This document shows, in pieces, positions 43,157-52,064 of a stretch of DNA of 55,921 bases. A model generated the notes under the pieces. That model did no database searches. It was not told the DNA's origin and saw only the letters and a program-made list of their open reading frames with translations. The stretch is taken from NCBI RefSeq assembly GCF_030651995.1, contig NZ_JAUSBN010000018.1:1-55921 (forward strand), given 5' to 3'. This DNA is from Reyranella sp. GTDB taxonomy: Bacteria; Pseudomonadota; Alphaproteobacteria; Reyranellales; Reyranellaceae. The position numbers and the translations under genes are program-made. The number at the start of each line of letters is the position of its first letter. Position 1 is the first letter of the stretch.

Positions 43157-43342
43157 GAACGGGAAGGGAGCGGGCCGGCGGCGGGCATTCTGGACTGCTT
43201 GGCAGTCGACTTCCGTTGAGGCGCGGTCGCGCGCCCTATGCGCTGAGGTCCGGCACGTGCCGAAGGACGACAGAGCACTCGCCTGCTCCTACGTAGCGAC
43301 AAAGGCGATGCGGGGATCGATTTCGCCAATCTTGAAAATGAA

Positions 43343-43387
43343 TGGTGCCCAGGGGCAGAGTCGAACCACCGACACTGCGATTTTCAG
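43343..43387 (-). repeat. att copy 1: 3' half of tRNA-Phe
   Basis: On the minus strand it reads from the anticodon loop (CTGAAAATCGC) through the T-arm (GGTTCGACTCC) to the acceptor end GGGCACCA, which is the 3' half of a tRNA-Phe(GAA). The 5' half is absent. The sequence beyond the anticodon loop differs from copies 2 and 3, so this end belonged to a different, probably the oldest, element. Confidence 0.85.
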
Positions 43388-43857
43388 AGGTCTTCTTAGT
43401 CAGTTAAATCAATACTTTAGCCCCGAATACCCTGCAAAACTCCTCGGATGCACGGAAGCGGGGACAAGCTCGACACGTGTTTGACAAGCGCGTTTGCGCT
43501 GACCTGCCCATGGGCTGACGTAACTTTCGTAGCTATTGGCCCGCGGGATGTCGCTCTCTTCTACTTCCGATGGTAGCACCGTCACCAACCCTTGGGGATG
43601 CTGCAGCAGGTCGGTTGAGGCCAACGTGCTGCACTCAGCATCATTCCGACCCAGCAGAATTCTTGCGACGGGCACTGAGTCTGATCGACCTGTGCTCAGA
43701 ATCACGCCTTAGTCGCAGTGACACCGGCAAGCAAAACGTCATCATACAATTCAAGGACCGTACACCATCTCGTCTCGCTACTGGTCAGCGCGCACAACTT
43801 GCGTATCATGCTCGTCATGGTCGACACCTAGAAGGCCGCTTCCAAGAAGGACTGTGT
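43388..43857. other. Region of the first island unit without a supported gene
   Basis: About 470 bases between att copy 1 and the DUF262 fragment. The 12-base sequence CCTGCAAAACTC occurs at 43431-43442 and again at 44274-44285, near both ends of this 1-kb unit. It could be an arm-type integrase site. The composition is more AT-rich than the surroundings. No gene is seen. Confidence 0.45.
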
Positions 43858-44247
43858 ATGGCTGCCACCGATGAACTGGAATTCGAGACGCCGTCCGACG
43901 GAGACGCCGAAGTAGTCGATGTTCCAGCTGGCAAACGATCTGTCTATACCGAGTCATCAGACCCAGAAATCGACTCTCTGCACAAAAAATTCCAACGCGG
44001 AAAGCTTGTCGTTCAACCAGAGTTTCAACGTGAATTCGTTTGGGATGTCACGAGAGCAAGTCGGCTCGTCGAATCGGCGCTGCTTGGCATTCCAATCCCA
44101 ATTGTCTACATATCAGAGGAGCCGGACAACAAAGAGTACGTATCGAGCAGTATTGGGCCGGCGGAAAAACCATCCCTGAAAATGCTCGGCTCACTCACCG
44201 ATACTGCAATTGGTCCAGGGCTCGGAAGGAATGATTATTTGTCATGA
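43858..44247 (+). pseudogene. Truncated DUF262 protein (GmrSD/ParB-like nuclease family)
   Basis: From the ATG at 43858 the frame gives the N-terminal 90 residues typical of DUF262 proteins: FQRGKLVVQPEFQREFVWDV, then RLVESALLGIPIPIVYISEE. The family then always continues into a DGQQRL nucleotide-binding motif, which is missing. After NKEYV the sequence turns into unrelated codons and stops at 44247, close to att copy 2. Intact members are 350-700 residues, and some act as modification-dependent restriction (GmrSD) or phage-defence proteins. This copy lacks the catalytic part, so it is a relic, cut off by the next insertion or a deletion. Confidence 0.75.
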
Positions 44248-44330
44248 CGATTTAGCGGACTCTCGCGACCAGGCCTGCAAAACTCGTTCGTATTCGAACG
44301 GTCAGTGATCGCTAAGTTATTGAGAACGAA

Positions 44331-44429
44331 TGGTGCCCAAGGGCGGTGTCGAACCACCGACACGGCGATTTTCAGATGCGGGTTTTTCTCAATTTTTCAG
44401 TGTGTTGACACTATCGATTCCTGTCTAAA
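44331..44429 (-). repeat. att copy 2: 3' half of tRNA-Phe with element end
   Basis: 44331-44375 is the same 45-base tRNA-Phe 3' half as copy 1 with a few changes. Outside the tRNA part, 44376-44429 shares long stretches with the sequence after copy 3, including TCTCAATTTTTCAGTG and TATCGATTCCTGTCTAAA. These are candidate integrase arm sites of one element family. Confidence 0.85.
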
Positions 44430-44447
44430 GCGCTCAAATGAGCCAAT

Positions 44448-45074
44448 TTGGCTAACGCAACACGCTTGCTCCCAAAGAGCTGCCGGCCATTTAGCTCTTT
44501 CCTCCCAGAGCAGCAGGCACTTCTGTCGGCCTTCCTGGATGGCCTGCAGAAACTTCGGATGCCGCGGTCGCGCGTTGCCGGCTCGACGGTCCATGCGATC
44601 TACAAGTCCAGGAAGGGCATCCTCCGGGCCCTGATGGAATAATCAAACTCAAGCGGCCGGTTCCAGGCCGCGCAGCAGGCGATCGCGGGCAACGTCGACC
44701 CGATCGAGACGATCGCGCTTACAGCCCATGTCGCCCGCGCGGTGTATGAAGGCAAGAGCCACGATCTCGGTCTACTGCGCACGGTCTCCGGCTTCTCGCC
44801 CGCGTTCCGCAAGATCGAGGAAGAGTTCGCGCGCACCCGCTACCAGATGCAGAAGGAGCACCTGCGCCGCCTCTTCGACGCCGGCAGGGCCAGGAAGGGC
44901 ATCGGCTTCGACGAAGCCCGCCACATCCTGTGGATGTACGCGAGCCGCGAGATCAATCGCATGCTCTTCAGCGAGGGCGGATGGACGCCCGACCGCTATC
45001 AGAAGTGGCTGTCGCAGACGTTGGCAACGGCGCTGGTCGAGCTTGACGACCAGCACCAGCCTGCCACGTCGCCA
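44448..45074 (+). pseudogene. Broken TetR-family regulator
   Basis: A frame from 44448 ends at an in-frame TAA (44640-44642) just after GSTVHAIYKSRKGILRALME, which is the end of a TetR DNA-binding helix-turn-helix. The same frame then continues without stop (GRFQAAQQAIAGNVDPIETI, MYEGKSHDLGLLRTVSGFSP, RRLFDAGRARKGIGFDEARH) as a TetR C-terminal domain up to the end of the FKBP gene. The region before the helix-turn-helix no longer matches the family. The in-frame stop and damaged N-terminus mark it as a pseudogene. Its original targets are unknown. Confidence 0.7.
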
Positions 45075-45077
45075 GGC

Positions 45078-45515
45078 TTACTTCACCGCCAGCAGCTCGA
45101 CGTCGAAGATCAGCGTCGCGTTGGGCGGAATGACTCCGCCGGCGCCGCGCGCTCCGTAGCCGAGCTCCGGCGGAATGATCAGCGTCCGCTTGCCGCCGAC
45201 CTTCATGCTCGCGACGCCCTCGTCCCACCCGGCTATGACGCGCTGCTTGCCGATGGGAAACTCGAAGGGCGACCCGCGGTCGACCGAGGAATCGAACTTC
45301 TTGCCCTTCTCCCCGCCGTTGGAGAGCCAGCCGGTGTAGTGCATGACGCAGGTCTGCCCCTCCTTGGGGCTGGCGCCCGTGCCGACGGTCGTGTCGATGA
45401 ATTTCAGTCCGGTCTGGGTCGTCATGGTTTTTCCCTGGGGTTGCGCCGCCGCCGGACAGGCGGCGGCGAAAGTTGCGGTTGCGGTGGCGAGCAGGACACG
45501 GCGGGTTACTGGCAT
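45078..45515 (-). CDS. FKBP-type peptidyl-prolyl isomerase, exported
   Basis: 145 residues. The N-terminus [22 protein letters not shown] is a signal sequence (Sec, with an RR that could also be Tat-like). A single FKBP domain (about 38-145) follows with [39 protein letters not shown] and [20 protein letters not shown], including the conserved FDS, VI-x-GW and YG residues of the proline-binding pocket. It catalyses cis-trans isomerisation of prolyl bonds in the periplasm. It is 33 bases downstream of the SDR gene and probably shares its transcript. Confidence 0.94.
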   Translation of the reverse strand: MPVTRRVLLATATATFAAACPAAAQPQGKTMTTQTGLKFIDTTVGTGASPKEGQTCVMHYTGWLSNGGEKGKKFDSSVDRGSPFEFPIGKQRVIAGWDEGVASMKVGGKRTLIIPPELGYGARGAGGVIPPNATLIFDVELLAVK

Positions 45516-45548
45516 ATCGTTTTTCCTTATGGAAGTAGCGTGGATCCC

Positions 45549-46316
45549 TCACATCGCCGTCATGCCGCCGTCCACGAACAGCAGCGCGCCGGTGACGTAG
45601 GAGGCATCGTCGGAGGCCAGGAACAGGATCGCGGCGGCAACCTCCTCGGCCCTGCCGGGGCGCTTCAGCATGGTGCCCTGGGCAGCACTGGCGTTGTACT
45701 GCGCCACCGTCTCGCCCGCCGCTTCGATGCGACGCTGATGGAACGGCGTGAAGATCGGGCCGGGGCCGACGGCGTTCACACGAATACCCTCCGGCGAGTG
45801 GTCGGCGGCAAGCGCCCGCGTCAGGCCCGCGATCGCGGCCTTGGTCGTGTCGTACTGAAGATTGCCGCCGCCGGCCACCACGGAACGGACCGAGGCGACG
45901 TTGACGATGGCCCCGCCTTTGTCGCGGCGCATCAGCGGGATCGCGGCCTTGGCACAGAAGGCGTAGCTCATCAGGTTGACGTTGAGAATCTCGTTCCAGC
46001 TGGCCGCGCTCGCCTCGTCGATCTTCTCGTATTTGCGGATACCGGCGTTGTTCACGAGGATATCGAGCCGACCGAACCTGTCCGCCGCCCCGTTGACGAA
46101 GGCAAGGCAGGCGGCCTCGGTCCCGACGTCCGCCTCCGTGAACGCGACCCTTCCGCCGGCGGCCTCGAGTTCGGCCGCCACGCATTGGCCGCGCGCGCCG
46201 TCCCGATCACAGAAGGCCACGCTTGCCCCTTCGGCCACGAAACGCCTGACCGTCGCCTCCCCGATCCCGGAGGCTCCGCCTGTCACTGCTGCGATCTTGC
46301 CGTCGAGCCTTCCCAT
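45549..46316 (-). CDS. SDR family oxidoreductase
   Basis: 255 residues, classical short-chain dehydrogenase. TGGASGIGEA at the N-terminus binds NAD(P); DILVNNAG, NVASVRSV and YDTTK carry the catalytic Asn-Ser-Tyr-Lys set; DASYVTGALLFVDGGMTAM is the usual C-terminus. Asp near the end of strand 2 (AFCDRDGAR) suggests NAD preference. The substrate is unknown. The FKBP gene follows after 33 bases. Confidence 0.93.
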   Translation of the reverse strand: MGRLDGKIAAVTGGASGIGEATVRRFVAEGASVAFCDRDGARGQCVAAELEAAGGRVAFTEADVGTEAACLAFVNGAADRFGRLDILVNNAGIRKYEKIDEASAASWNEILNVNLMSYAFCAKAAIPLMRRDKGGAIVNVASVRSVVAGGGNLQYDTTKAAIAGLTRALAADHSPEGIRVNAVGPGPIFTPFHQRRIEAAGETVAQYNASAAQGTMLKRPGRAEEVAAAILFLASDDASYVTGALLFVDGGMTAM

Positions 46317-46736
46317 GTCCGCTCTCTTTCATTGAATTGCGATGACGCAGGGTCCCGATACGTAGCACCTCTCCGGCACGCCCCGCGCTCGTTCGGACGA
46401 AAAAATTCGTCACCGGCGCTTCACGTCGTGGCCGACACTCTGATCCATGTTGAGTCTGCTCTTCCGCTTCTCGACCAACCTGACTGCAGGATGGCGCAGA
46501 TGCGTGCATGACGCTGAACCGCCTGGGCGGCTTACCGACATGTATGCAAAACGCGGCGGACCAGCAGCGTCCGCAGCGCGGCCGAGATCCGTTTTGGGCG
46601 ATACCGCCAGCCAGGAGGAAAGCCTGTGGCCTTCTGTCGATTTTTCGGCTGCGAGCGCGACGGCTTGTGGTCTTCGCATGTTCTTGATATGTTCTTATCG
46701 GTTCGGAGTCGAATCGATTCGTCAGATGAGCCCCAA
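46317..46736. other. Intergenic region
   Basis: 420 bases between two divergent genes (SDR and topoisomerase). It must hold both promoters. The topoisomerase frame is open further upstream to 46626, but the extra codons show no family features. Nothing else is supported. Confidence 0.4.
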
Positions 46737-49085
46737 ATGGCCGACCAGATCGTCATCACCGAGAAGACCAGCCAGGCGAAAGATGTTCGCGCAGCCGTCG
46801 GCGCCCGGTACGGCACCATCCTTCCGGCCGAAGGCCATTTGATCGACCTGCAGGAACCGGAGGAAGCCGATCCCGCATGGAAACGCTGGACGCCAATCCT
46901 GCTAAGGCCTGAAGGGCTCTACGGCACGCGGCCGGCGATGGGTGGCAACAAGGCCGCCAAGCTGGCAGCGATTCGAGAAGCGCTGCGGACGGCCAGGAGG
47001 GTCTGGCTCGCCACCGACTGCGATCGCGAAGGCCAGCTGATTGGTCAGGAAATCCTCGAACACTACAATTATCGCGGTCAGGTGATGCGGGTGCTGTTCA
47101 CGGCGCAGGATTCCCAGACCATCCGCGATGCCTTCGGTCACGCCAAACCCAATTCCGAGTATGCCCGCCTGTACGCTGCCGCGGTCGCACGCCGGCAGGC
47201 CGACCAGATTTACAATCTCTCCCTCACCCGTACGGCGACCGTCATCCTGGGACAGGGCGCCCGAGGCGTGATCGGTGTCGGGCGCGTCAAAACGCCGACG
47301 CTGGCGATCGTTTGCAGGCGCGAACTGGAGATCCGGAACTTCGTGCCGGTGACGTATTACGAGATTGTCGCCACGGCGACGGTCGCCAGCGGCGAATTCA
47401 AGATGCGCCATGCTCCGAATGAAAGGATCCTCAAGCGCGAGAATGCGGAGACCGTCGCCAAAGCTGCTCAGGGTTTCGAGGGGCCGCTCGGCGTGCGCGT
47501 CGAAGACAAGAAGCAAAGTCCACCCAAACTGCATGATCTGCCTTCCCTGCAGAAACTCTGCTCGTCGCGGTTCGGCTGGTCGGCGGCCAAGACGCTGGAA
47601 GTCGCGCAGGAGCTCTATGACGGCCAGGGCAAGAAGATCATCACCTATCCCCGCGCCGAGGTGCGCTACCTGCCCGAGAGCCTGATCGCGGACGTGCCCA
47701 AGGTCGTCGCCGGCCTTCAGGTTGGCCAATCCTTCAAGGCCATTCCCGTACCCGATCCGCCGATCATCCGTCGCGGTGCGAGCGGTACGTTCCATGAGAA
47801 GGGACTCGAGGGCGCCAGCCATCACGCCGTGATCCCCAACGCCAATACGGTCGACACTCTCCGCGAGGTCTGGCCGCGCCTTTCGATCGACGAGAAGAAG
47901 CTCTTCGATGTGATCGCACGAGCCTATCTCGCCGCTCTGATGCCTGACTTCCGTTACCGGCAGACGACCGCGACGCTCGACGTAAAAGGCTTCCCGTTCA
48001 AGGCTATTGGTCGCCAGCCCATCGATCTCGGATGGCGCGCGGCATTCCCGGAATGGCAGCCGGCCGACGAGAAGGGCGATGGCGGGCAACTGCTTCCTGC
48101 GATGCGCGACGGCGAGACGGCACGACTGCACAATCCGGCCGTCGAGACCAAGGAGACCAAGCCCCCTCCCCGTTACAATGAAGGCACGCTGATCGAGGCG
48201 ATGCAGAATGCCTGGCGCTTTGTCGATGACGAGGTCCTGCGGGACCGACTGAAAGAGGCCAAGGGCATCGGCACGCCGGCGACCCGCGCCGAGATCATCG
48301 GCGGGCTGAAACGGCAGGACTTCCTTGTCGCCCAAGCAAAGAACATCGTTCCCACCGAGACCGGGCTCAAACTGTTCGGCGTCCTCAAGCAGGCCGACCC
48401 GGCCCTGGTCGATCCTGGCGTGACGGCTCAGCTCGAATGCCTTTTGGACGATGTCGTGGTCGGCAAGCAGGAGATGATGGGCGCCATCGATGCCGTGTGC
48501 GACGTGGCTCTGCGGATTATCGGCAAGCTGACGCACGGTCCTGCGTCCGGCGGGCCTCCATTGCTTGGCCCGGCACGCGGCGGCAGCGGCGGCGAACGTC
48601 CACCGACGCCGGCGATGAAGCAGTTTGCCGTGGTGCTTGCTCGTCAGAAGCGTATCAGCCTCCCCGTCGGCTATGGCACATCCGGATCCATCTGCCGGGC
48701 GTTCCTCGAGCAACATGCCCCCAGGAAGGCCGGCGGGGAGACTGCAGCGGCACCTGCTTCCAGGGCGACAAGCCCGGCGCAAGCCTCGAGGGCCGAGGGC
48801 GCCCAACCCACCCGAAAACGTCGCCGCGTCAAGGACTCGACAGCCCCTGCTCCGTCGCCAACGAAAGCGGTACGGGGCAAGAAGCCCCGAAAGCCTACGT
48901 TCGGTAACCCACCGTTAAAGGCGCCCGGCCTTCACCTGCATGATGTCGGCCGCAACACTCCGCTCAGAATTCCTTACGGCAACAAGGACGTCGCGCAAAA
49001 ACTCGGGGCTCGCTACAGCGCCGATGGGTGGTATGCACCTCCCGGCGTTGATCTCTCTGCCTTCAAGGAAAACGGCTGGCTATGA
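46737..49085 (+). CDS. Type IA DNA topoisomerase (TopB/topoisomerase III-like) with C-terminal DUF5710-like domain
   Basis: 782 residues. The N-terminal Toprim domain has IVITEKTSQAKDV and TDCDREGQLIGQEIL (DxD). The nucleophilic Tyr is about residue 304 in IITYPRAEVRYLPESL; GIGTPATRAEII is also typical of type IA enzymes. It relaxes or decatenates DNA by single-strand passage. The C-terminus lacks zinc fingers. After a basic, disordered linker (about 650-740) it ends in LRIPYGNKDVAQKLGARYSA and DGWYAPPGVDLSAF, matching DUF5710, a small domain common in plasmid and conjugative-element proteins. The ATG at 46737 (MADQIV) fits the family start. Such variants are usually mobile-element enzymes, consistent with the island. 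Confidence 0.9.
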   Translation: MADQIVITEKTSQAKDVRAAVGARYGTILPAEGHLIDLQEPEEADPAWKRWTPILLRPEGLYGTRPAMGGNKAAKLAAIREALRTARRVWLATDCDREGQLIGQEILEHYNYRGQVMRVLFTAQDSQTIRDAFGHAKPNSEYARLYAAAVARRQADQIYNLSLTRTATVILGQGARGVIGVGRVKTPTLAIVCRRELEIRNFVPVTYYEIVATATVASGEFKMRHAPNERILKRENAETVAKAAQGFEGPLGVRVEDKKQSPPKLHDLPSLQKLCSSRFGWSAAKTLEVAQELYDGQGKKIITYPRAEVRYLPESLIADVPKVVAGLQVGQSFKAIPVPDPPIIRRGASGTFHEKGLEGASHHAVIPNANTVDTLREVWPRLSIDEKKLFDVIARAYLAALMPDFRYRQTTATLDVKGFPFKAIGRQPIDLGWRAAFPEWQPADEKGDGGQLLPAMRDGETARLHNPAVETKETKPPPRYNEGTLIEAMQNAWRFVDDEVLRDRLKEAKGIGTPATRAEIIGGLKRQDFLVAQAKNIVPTETGLKLFGVLKQADPALVDPGVTAQLECLLDDVVVGKQEMMGAIDAVCDVALRIIGKLTHGPASGGPPLLGPARGGSGGERPPTPAMKQFAVVLARQKRISLPVGYGTSGSICRAFLEQHAPRKAGGETAAAPASRATSPAQASRAEGAQPTRKRRRVKDSTAPAPSPTKAVRGKKPRKPTFGNPPLKAPGLHLHDVGRNTPLRIPYGNKDVAQKLGARYSADGWYAPPGVDLSAFKENGWL

Positions 49086-49286
49086 GTTCCCGGCGTCTGC
49101 TTTGACGTTGCGACCGACCGGTCCGACGGTCGACACTCCATCGAGAAGGCAAGATGCGATGCGCGCGCGACCGACGCGGAGAAGTGACGCGTGACCAACT
49201 GCTTCGTGTCGACTTGGAATCCGTCCCCGACCGCGGGATCGCCCGGCGGAGATGCCCTGGGATTGGCGCTCAAGGAGAGCAAGACA

Positions 49287-49853
49287 TTGAATATCCTGTC
49301 CAGGCGGCCACTTCTGTTTCTGCTGCTGTCCGCACTCGTCTGTGGCTGCACCGGACTTCCCGAGGGCGTCGAGCCCGTTCGTCCCTTCGACATTCAACGT
49401 TACAAGGGCGAGTGGTTCGAGATTATGCGCCTCGACCACAGCTTCGAGCGCGGGCTGACGAACGTGACCGCAACCTACACGTTACGCAACGACGGCTCCG
49501 TTGGCGTTCTCAACAAAGGCTTTGACCGCAAGAGCTGCCGCTGGAAGGAAGCCGATGGTCGCGCCGTGTTTCAGGGCGCGCCAGACACGGCCAGCCTCTC
49601 CGTAACCTTCTTCTGGCCGTTCGCCGGTGGCTACCATGTCGCTGCGCTCGACCAACAGGACTACAGCTGGGCTCTGATTTCGGGCCCGTCAAAGACCTAT
49701 CTCTGGATCCTGGCGCGCCAGCCAGACCTCTCTGCCGATATCCGGAACCGCCTGGTCGATAAGGCCCGAAGCATGGGCTTTCCGGTCGACGATTTGATCC
49801 TGGTCGACCATGGCATGCCGATCTGCGCCTCCGATCAACCTCTCCCCAAGTGA
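49287..49853 (+). CDS. blc: Outer-membrane lipocalin (Blc-like lipoprotein)
   Basis: 188 residues. A lipoprotein signal is seen (PLLFLLLSALVCGC, Cys at about residue 21). The lipocalin domain has YKGEWFEIMRLDHSFERGL (the GxW signature), VTATYTLRNDGSVGVLNKG, and YSWALISGPSKTYLWILARQ near the C-terminus. Blc-type proteins bind lysophospholipids or fatty acids at the outer membrane. The TTG at 49287 is chosen as start because AAGGAGAG lies 9 bases before it and the lipoprotein signal begins there; the open frame upstream to 49191 has no such features. Confidence 0.92.
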   Translation: MNILSRRPLLFLLLSALVCGCTGLPEGVEPVRPFDIQRYKGEWFEIMRLDHSFERGLTNVTATYTLRNDGSVGVLNKGFDRKSCRWKEADGRAVFQGAPDTASLSVTFFWPFAGGYHVAALDQQDYSWALISGPSKTYLWILARQPDLSADIRNRLVDKARSMGFPVDDLILVDHGMPICASDQPLPK

Positions 49854-50106
49854 TCCTTTTTCCTCGCCCAATACAGACTAGCCGATCGCAATTGTTGCGG
49901 TAAGCAAAGCGCAATCCGCACAGACCCGCTTGCACCGGCCGATATGTTCCGGAGACCAATTCTCTCGATGGATTTATCGCCGACGCAATTCGCGGCGCGA
50001 TCACGATATCTCCTCGTCATCCCGACGACTCATCTTTCCGGTTCAGTGCCATTCGCGGATAATAGTTAGTTCTTGCGGTCTGGAGAGTGTCGGCTAAAAA
50101 ATCTTC

Positions 50107-51714
50107 ATGGTTGATATTCGCACCGGCCGTCCGGCCACCCTCGCTCCCAACGGCATGGTTACATCCCCGCATTCGCTGGCGTCACAGGCCGGCGTCGATG
50201 TGTTGAGAGCAGGCGGATCGGCGGTCGACGCCGCCATCGCCACCAGCGCCGCGCTTTCAGTGCTCTATCCGCATATGACGGGCGTAGGCGGTGACGCGTT
50301 CCTGCTTGTCCATGAAGCCAAGACCGGTGCCGTACGCTACATCGACGGCGGCGGACGCGCTACCGCGGCCGGCACGATCGACGCCTTCGCCCGGCGCGGC
50401 CTGACCGAGATACCCTATCGCGGCGTACTGCCCGGCACCCTCACTGTTCCAGGCGCGGTCGCAAGCTGGGGCATGGCTCACGCTGCCTATGGTCGCTTGC
50501 CTTTGAAGCGCTGCCTGGAGAGCGCCATCGGCTACGCTCGCCATGGCTTCCCGGTGACGGCGCGGCTGGCCTACTGGCGCGAATTGGCGCGTGAGGAATT
50601 GGCGAAAAGCCCCGAAGCGGCGGCCATCTTCCTGAAGGACGGTGCGATTCTCACCAACCTCGATCTCGCAAGGACCCTGGAGGCGATCGCCAGTGACGGC
50701 TGGCACGGCTTCTATGAGGGTGAAGTAGCGGGCGAACTGGCGCGTTGGTCGAAAGCCAACGACGGCTTCTTTACTCTGGACGACCTAAAGACGCAGAACG
50801 CGCACTGGGGCGAACCGCTGAAAGGCAGCTACCGCGACGTCACGATCTACGAAACGCCGGCACCCACGCAGGGCTTCGCTGTGCTGGAGATGCTGAACCT
50901 GCTTGAGCCAATGGAGATGCACAAGAAGCCCTTTCTGGGCCCTGATTATGTGCATTTGATGGTCCAGGCCAAACAGCTTGCCTATCACGACCGCGACCGT
51001 CATCTCGCCGATCCACGCTTCGCGTCTGTACCGATGGAGCGCCTGATATCAAAGAAATATGCTGATGAGCGGCGCGCTCTGATGGGCCCGGCCCGAGCCT
51101 TGCCGTGGGACAAGATCCCCTCCTACGGCAGCCTGGCCGGTGACACGGTCTACATCGCCGTGGTCGACGCCGAGGGCAATGCGGTGTCGATGATCCATTC
51201 CCTTTATGGCGGCTTCGGCGCCGCGGTCGTGGCGGGTCGCACCGGAATTGTCTTACAGAATCGCTCGGCCTATTTCTCGCTCGATCCCAAGAGCCCCAAC
51301 CGGGTCGAGCCTGGCAAGACGCCACTGCACACGCTAATCGCCTCGATGGCGTTCCGCGACGAGAGGCTGTGGGCTGTGGTGGGCTGCATGGGCGCCGACG
51401 GCCAGCCCCAGATCCACCTGCAAGCCTATCTCGCCCTGATCGACCACGGTCAGGATATCCAGGAGGCGCTGGAGACGCCACGCTTCCTGTCCGGCCGCTT
51501 CGCCATCGGTGAGCCACGCGACACGCTGCACGTTGAGGGACGCATTCCGGCCGAGACTATTGCCGAACTCGAACGACGCGGCCACATGGTCAATCGCTGG
51601 GGCGCATGGAACGAACTCGCAGGCCACGCCCACGGCATCACCGTGGACCCGGTCAGCGGCCTGCGCGTCGGCGGCTCGGATCCGCGCAGCGATGGCGCCG
51701 CGATCGGGTATTAG
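50107..51714 (+). CDS. ggt: Gamma-glutamyltransferase family protein
   Basis: 535 residues, an Ntn-hydrolase that self-cleaves before a catalytic Thr. That Thr is 347 in SLAGDTVYIAVVD. Other marks: GGSAVDAAIATSAALSVLYP, MTGVGGDAFLLVH, VPGAVASWGMAHAAYG and RPRF-like ETPRFLSGR. There is no signal peptide, unlike E. coli Ggt, so it probably acts in the cytosol, as in members that hydrolyse gamma-glutamyl or related amides. The ATG at 50107 is the first plausible start; the 253 bases upstream hold no supported gene. The chain ends cleanly in GSDPRSDGAAIGY. Confidence 0.92.
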   Translation: MVDIRTGRPATLAPNGMVTSPHSLASQAGVDVLRAGGSAVDAAIATSAALSVLYPHMTGVGGDAFLLVHEAKTGAVRYIDGGGRATAAGTIDAFARRGLTEIPYRGVLPGTLTVPGAVASWGMAHAAYGRLPLKRCLESAIGYARHGFPVTARLAYWRELAREELAKSPEAAAIFLKDGAILTNLDLARTLEAIASDGWHGFYEGEVAGELARWSKANDGFFTLDDLKTQNAHWGEPLKGSYRDVTIYETPAPTQGFAVLEMLNLLEPMEMHKKPFLGPDYVHLMVQAKQLAYHDRDRHLADPRFASVPMERLISKKYADERRALMGPARALPWDKIPSYGSLAGDTVYIAVVDAEGNAVSMIHSLYGGFGAAVVAGRTGIVLQNRSAYFSLDPKSPNRVEPGKTPLHTLIASMAFRDERLWAVVGCMGADGQPQIHLQAYLALIDHGQDIQEALETPRFLSGRFAIGEPRDTLHVEGRIPAETIAELERRGHMVNRWGAWNELAGHAHGITVDPVSGLRVGGSDPRSDGAAIGY

Positions 51715-51764
51715 CGGGCTGTGGCTGCGTACTACAGAGACACCGCTGGGAGCTGCCCGCCTCG

Positions 51765-51873
51765 GACCCGCGCAATCAGCCGACGCCTACCGGTGTGCTT
51801 TACCTGTTCCCTGCCAGCCAGCCGCTACGCGATGACGCCGAGCGCGTAGAGCGAGTTCTCGTGCGCCGCAGCC
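51765..51873. repeat. Divergent 109-bp repeat, copy A
   Basis: About 109 bases that match 53463-53571 in the same orientation with roughly 70 percent identity by eye, including the shared blocks ACGCGATGACGC and TGCGCCGC. The two copies flank the alcohol dehydrogenase remnant and the MFS gene. I do not recognise the sequence. Confidence 0.55.
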
Positions 51874-51896
51874 TTAGAAAGCCCGGACTGGTTTTG

Positions 51897-52062
51897 AAAC
51901 GCATGCGCCGTTTGGTGGACGTGGTGGCCTCGGGCCGGGTCGATCTTGCGCCCATGGTCACGCATCGCTTCACGCTCCACCGGATCGAGGAGGCCTGCGA
52001 CCTGTTTTCCCATCAGCGCAACGGCGTACTCAAGGTGACCATCACGATCTGGCGAAAATCCT
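51897..52062 (+). pseudogene. 3' remnant of a zinc-type alcohol dehydrogenase
   Basis: About 55 codons that read RLVDVVASGRVDLAPMVTHR and EEACDLFSHQRNGVLKVTIT, which is the C-terminal end of zinc-dependent medium-chain dehydrogenases of the threonine/formaldehyde dehydrogenase kind. Upstream no catalytic or NAD-binding part is present, so only the tail survives. It sits against the end of the convergent MFS gene. It indicates a deletion or a past insertion here. Confidence 0.75.
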
Positions 52063-52064
52063 TC

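Noticed and set aside
43251..43262. CGGCACGTGCCG palindrome downstream of the TRAP permease as operator or terminator
   Set aside because: Perfect, but short and without loop, T-run or nearby start; likely chance in GC-rich DNA.
41020..43296. A 758-codon open frame overlapping the TRAP permease
   Set aside because: It is a plus-strand shadow frame rich in Arg, His and Gly; the permease in the other frame has family motifs and membrane helices.
43343..43387. Functional tRNA gene
   Set aside because: Only the anticodon loop, T-arm and acceptor 3' strand are present. The D-arm and 5' acceptor strand are missing here and in the two other copies.
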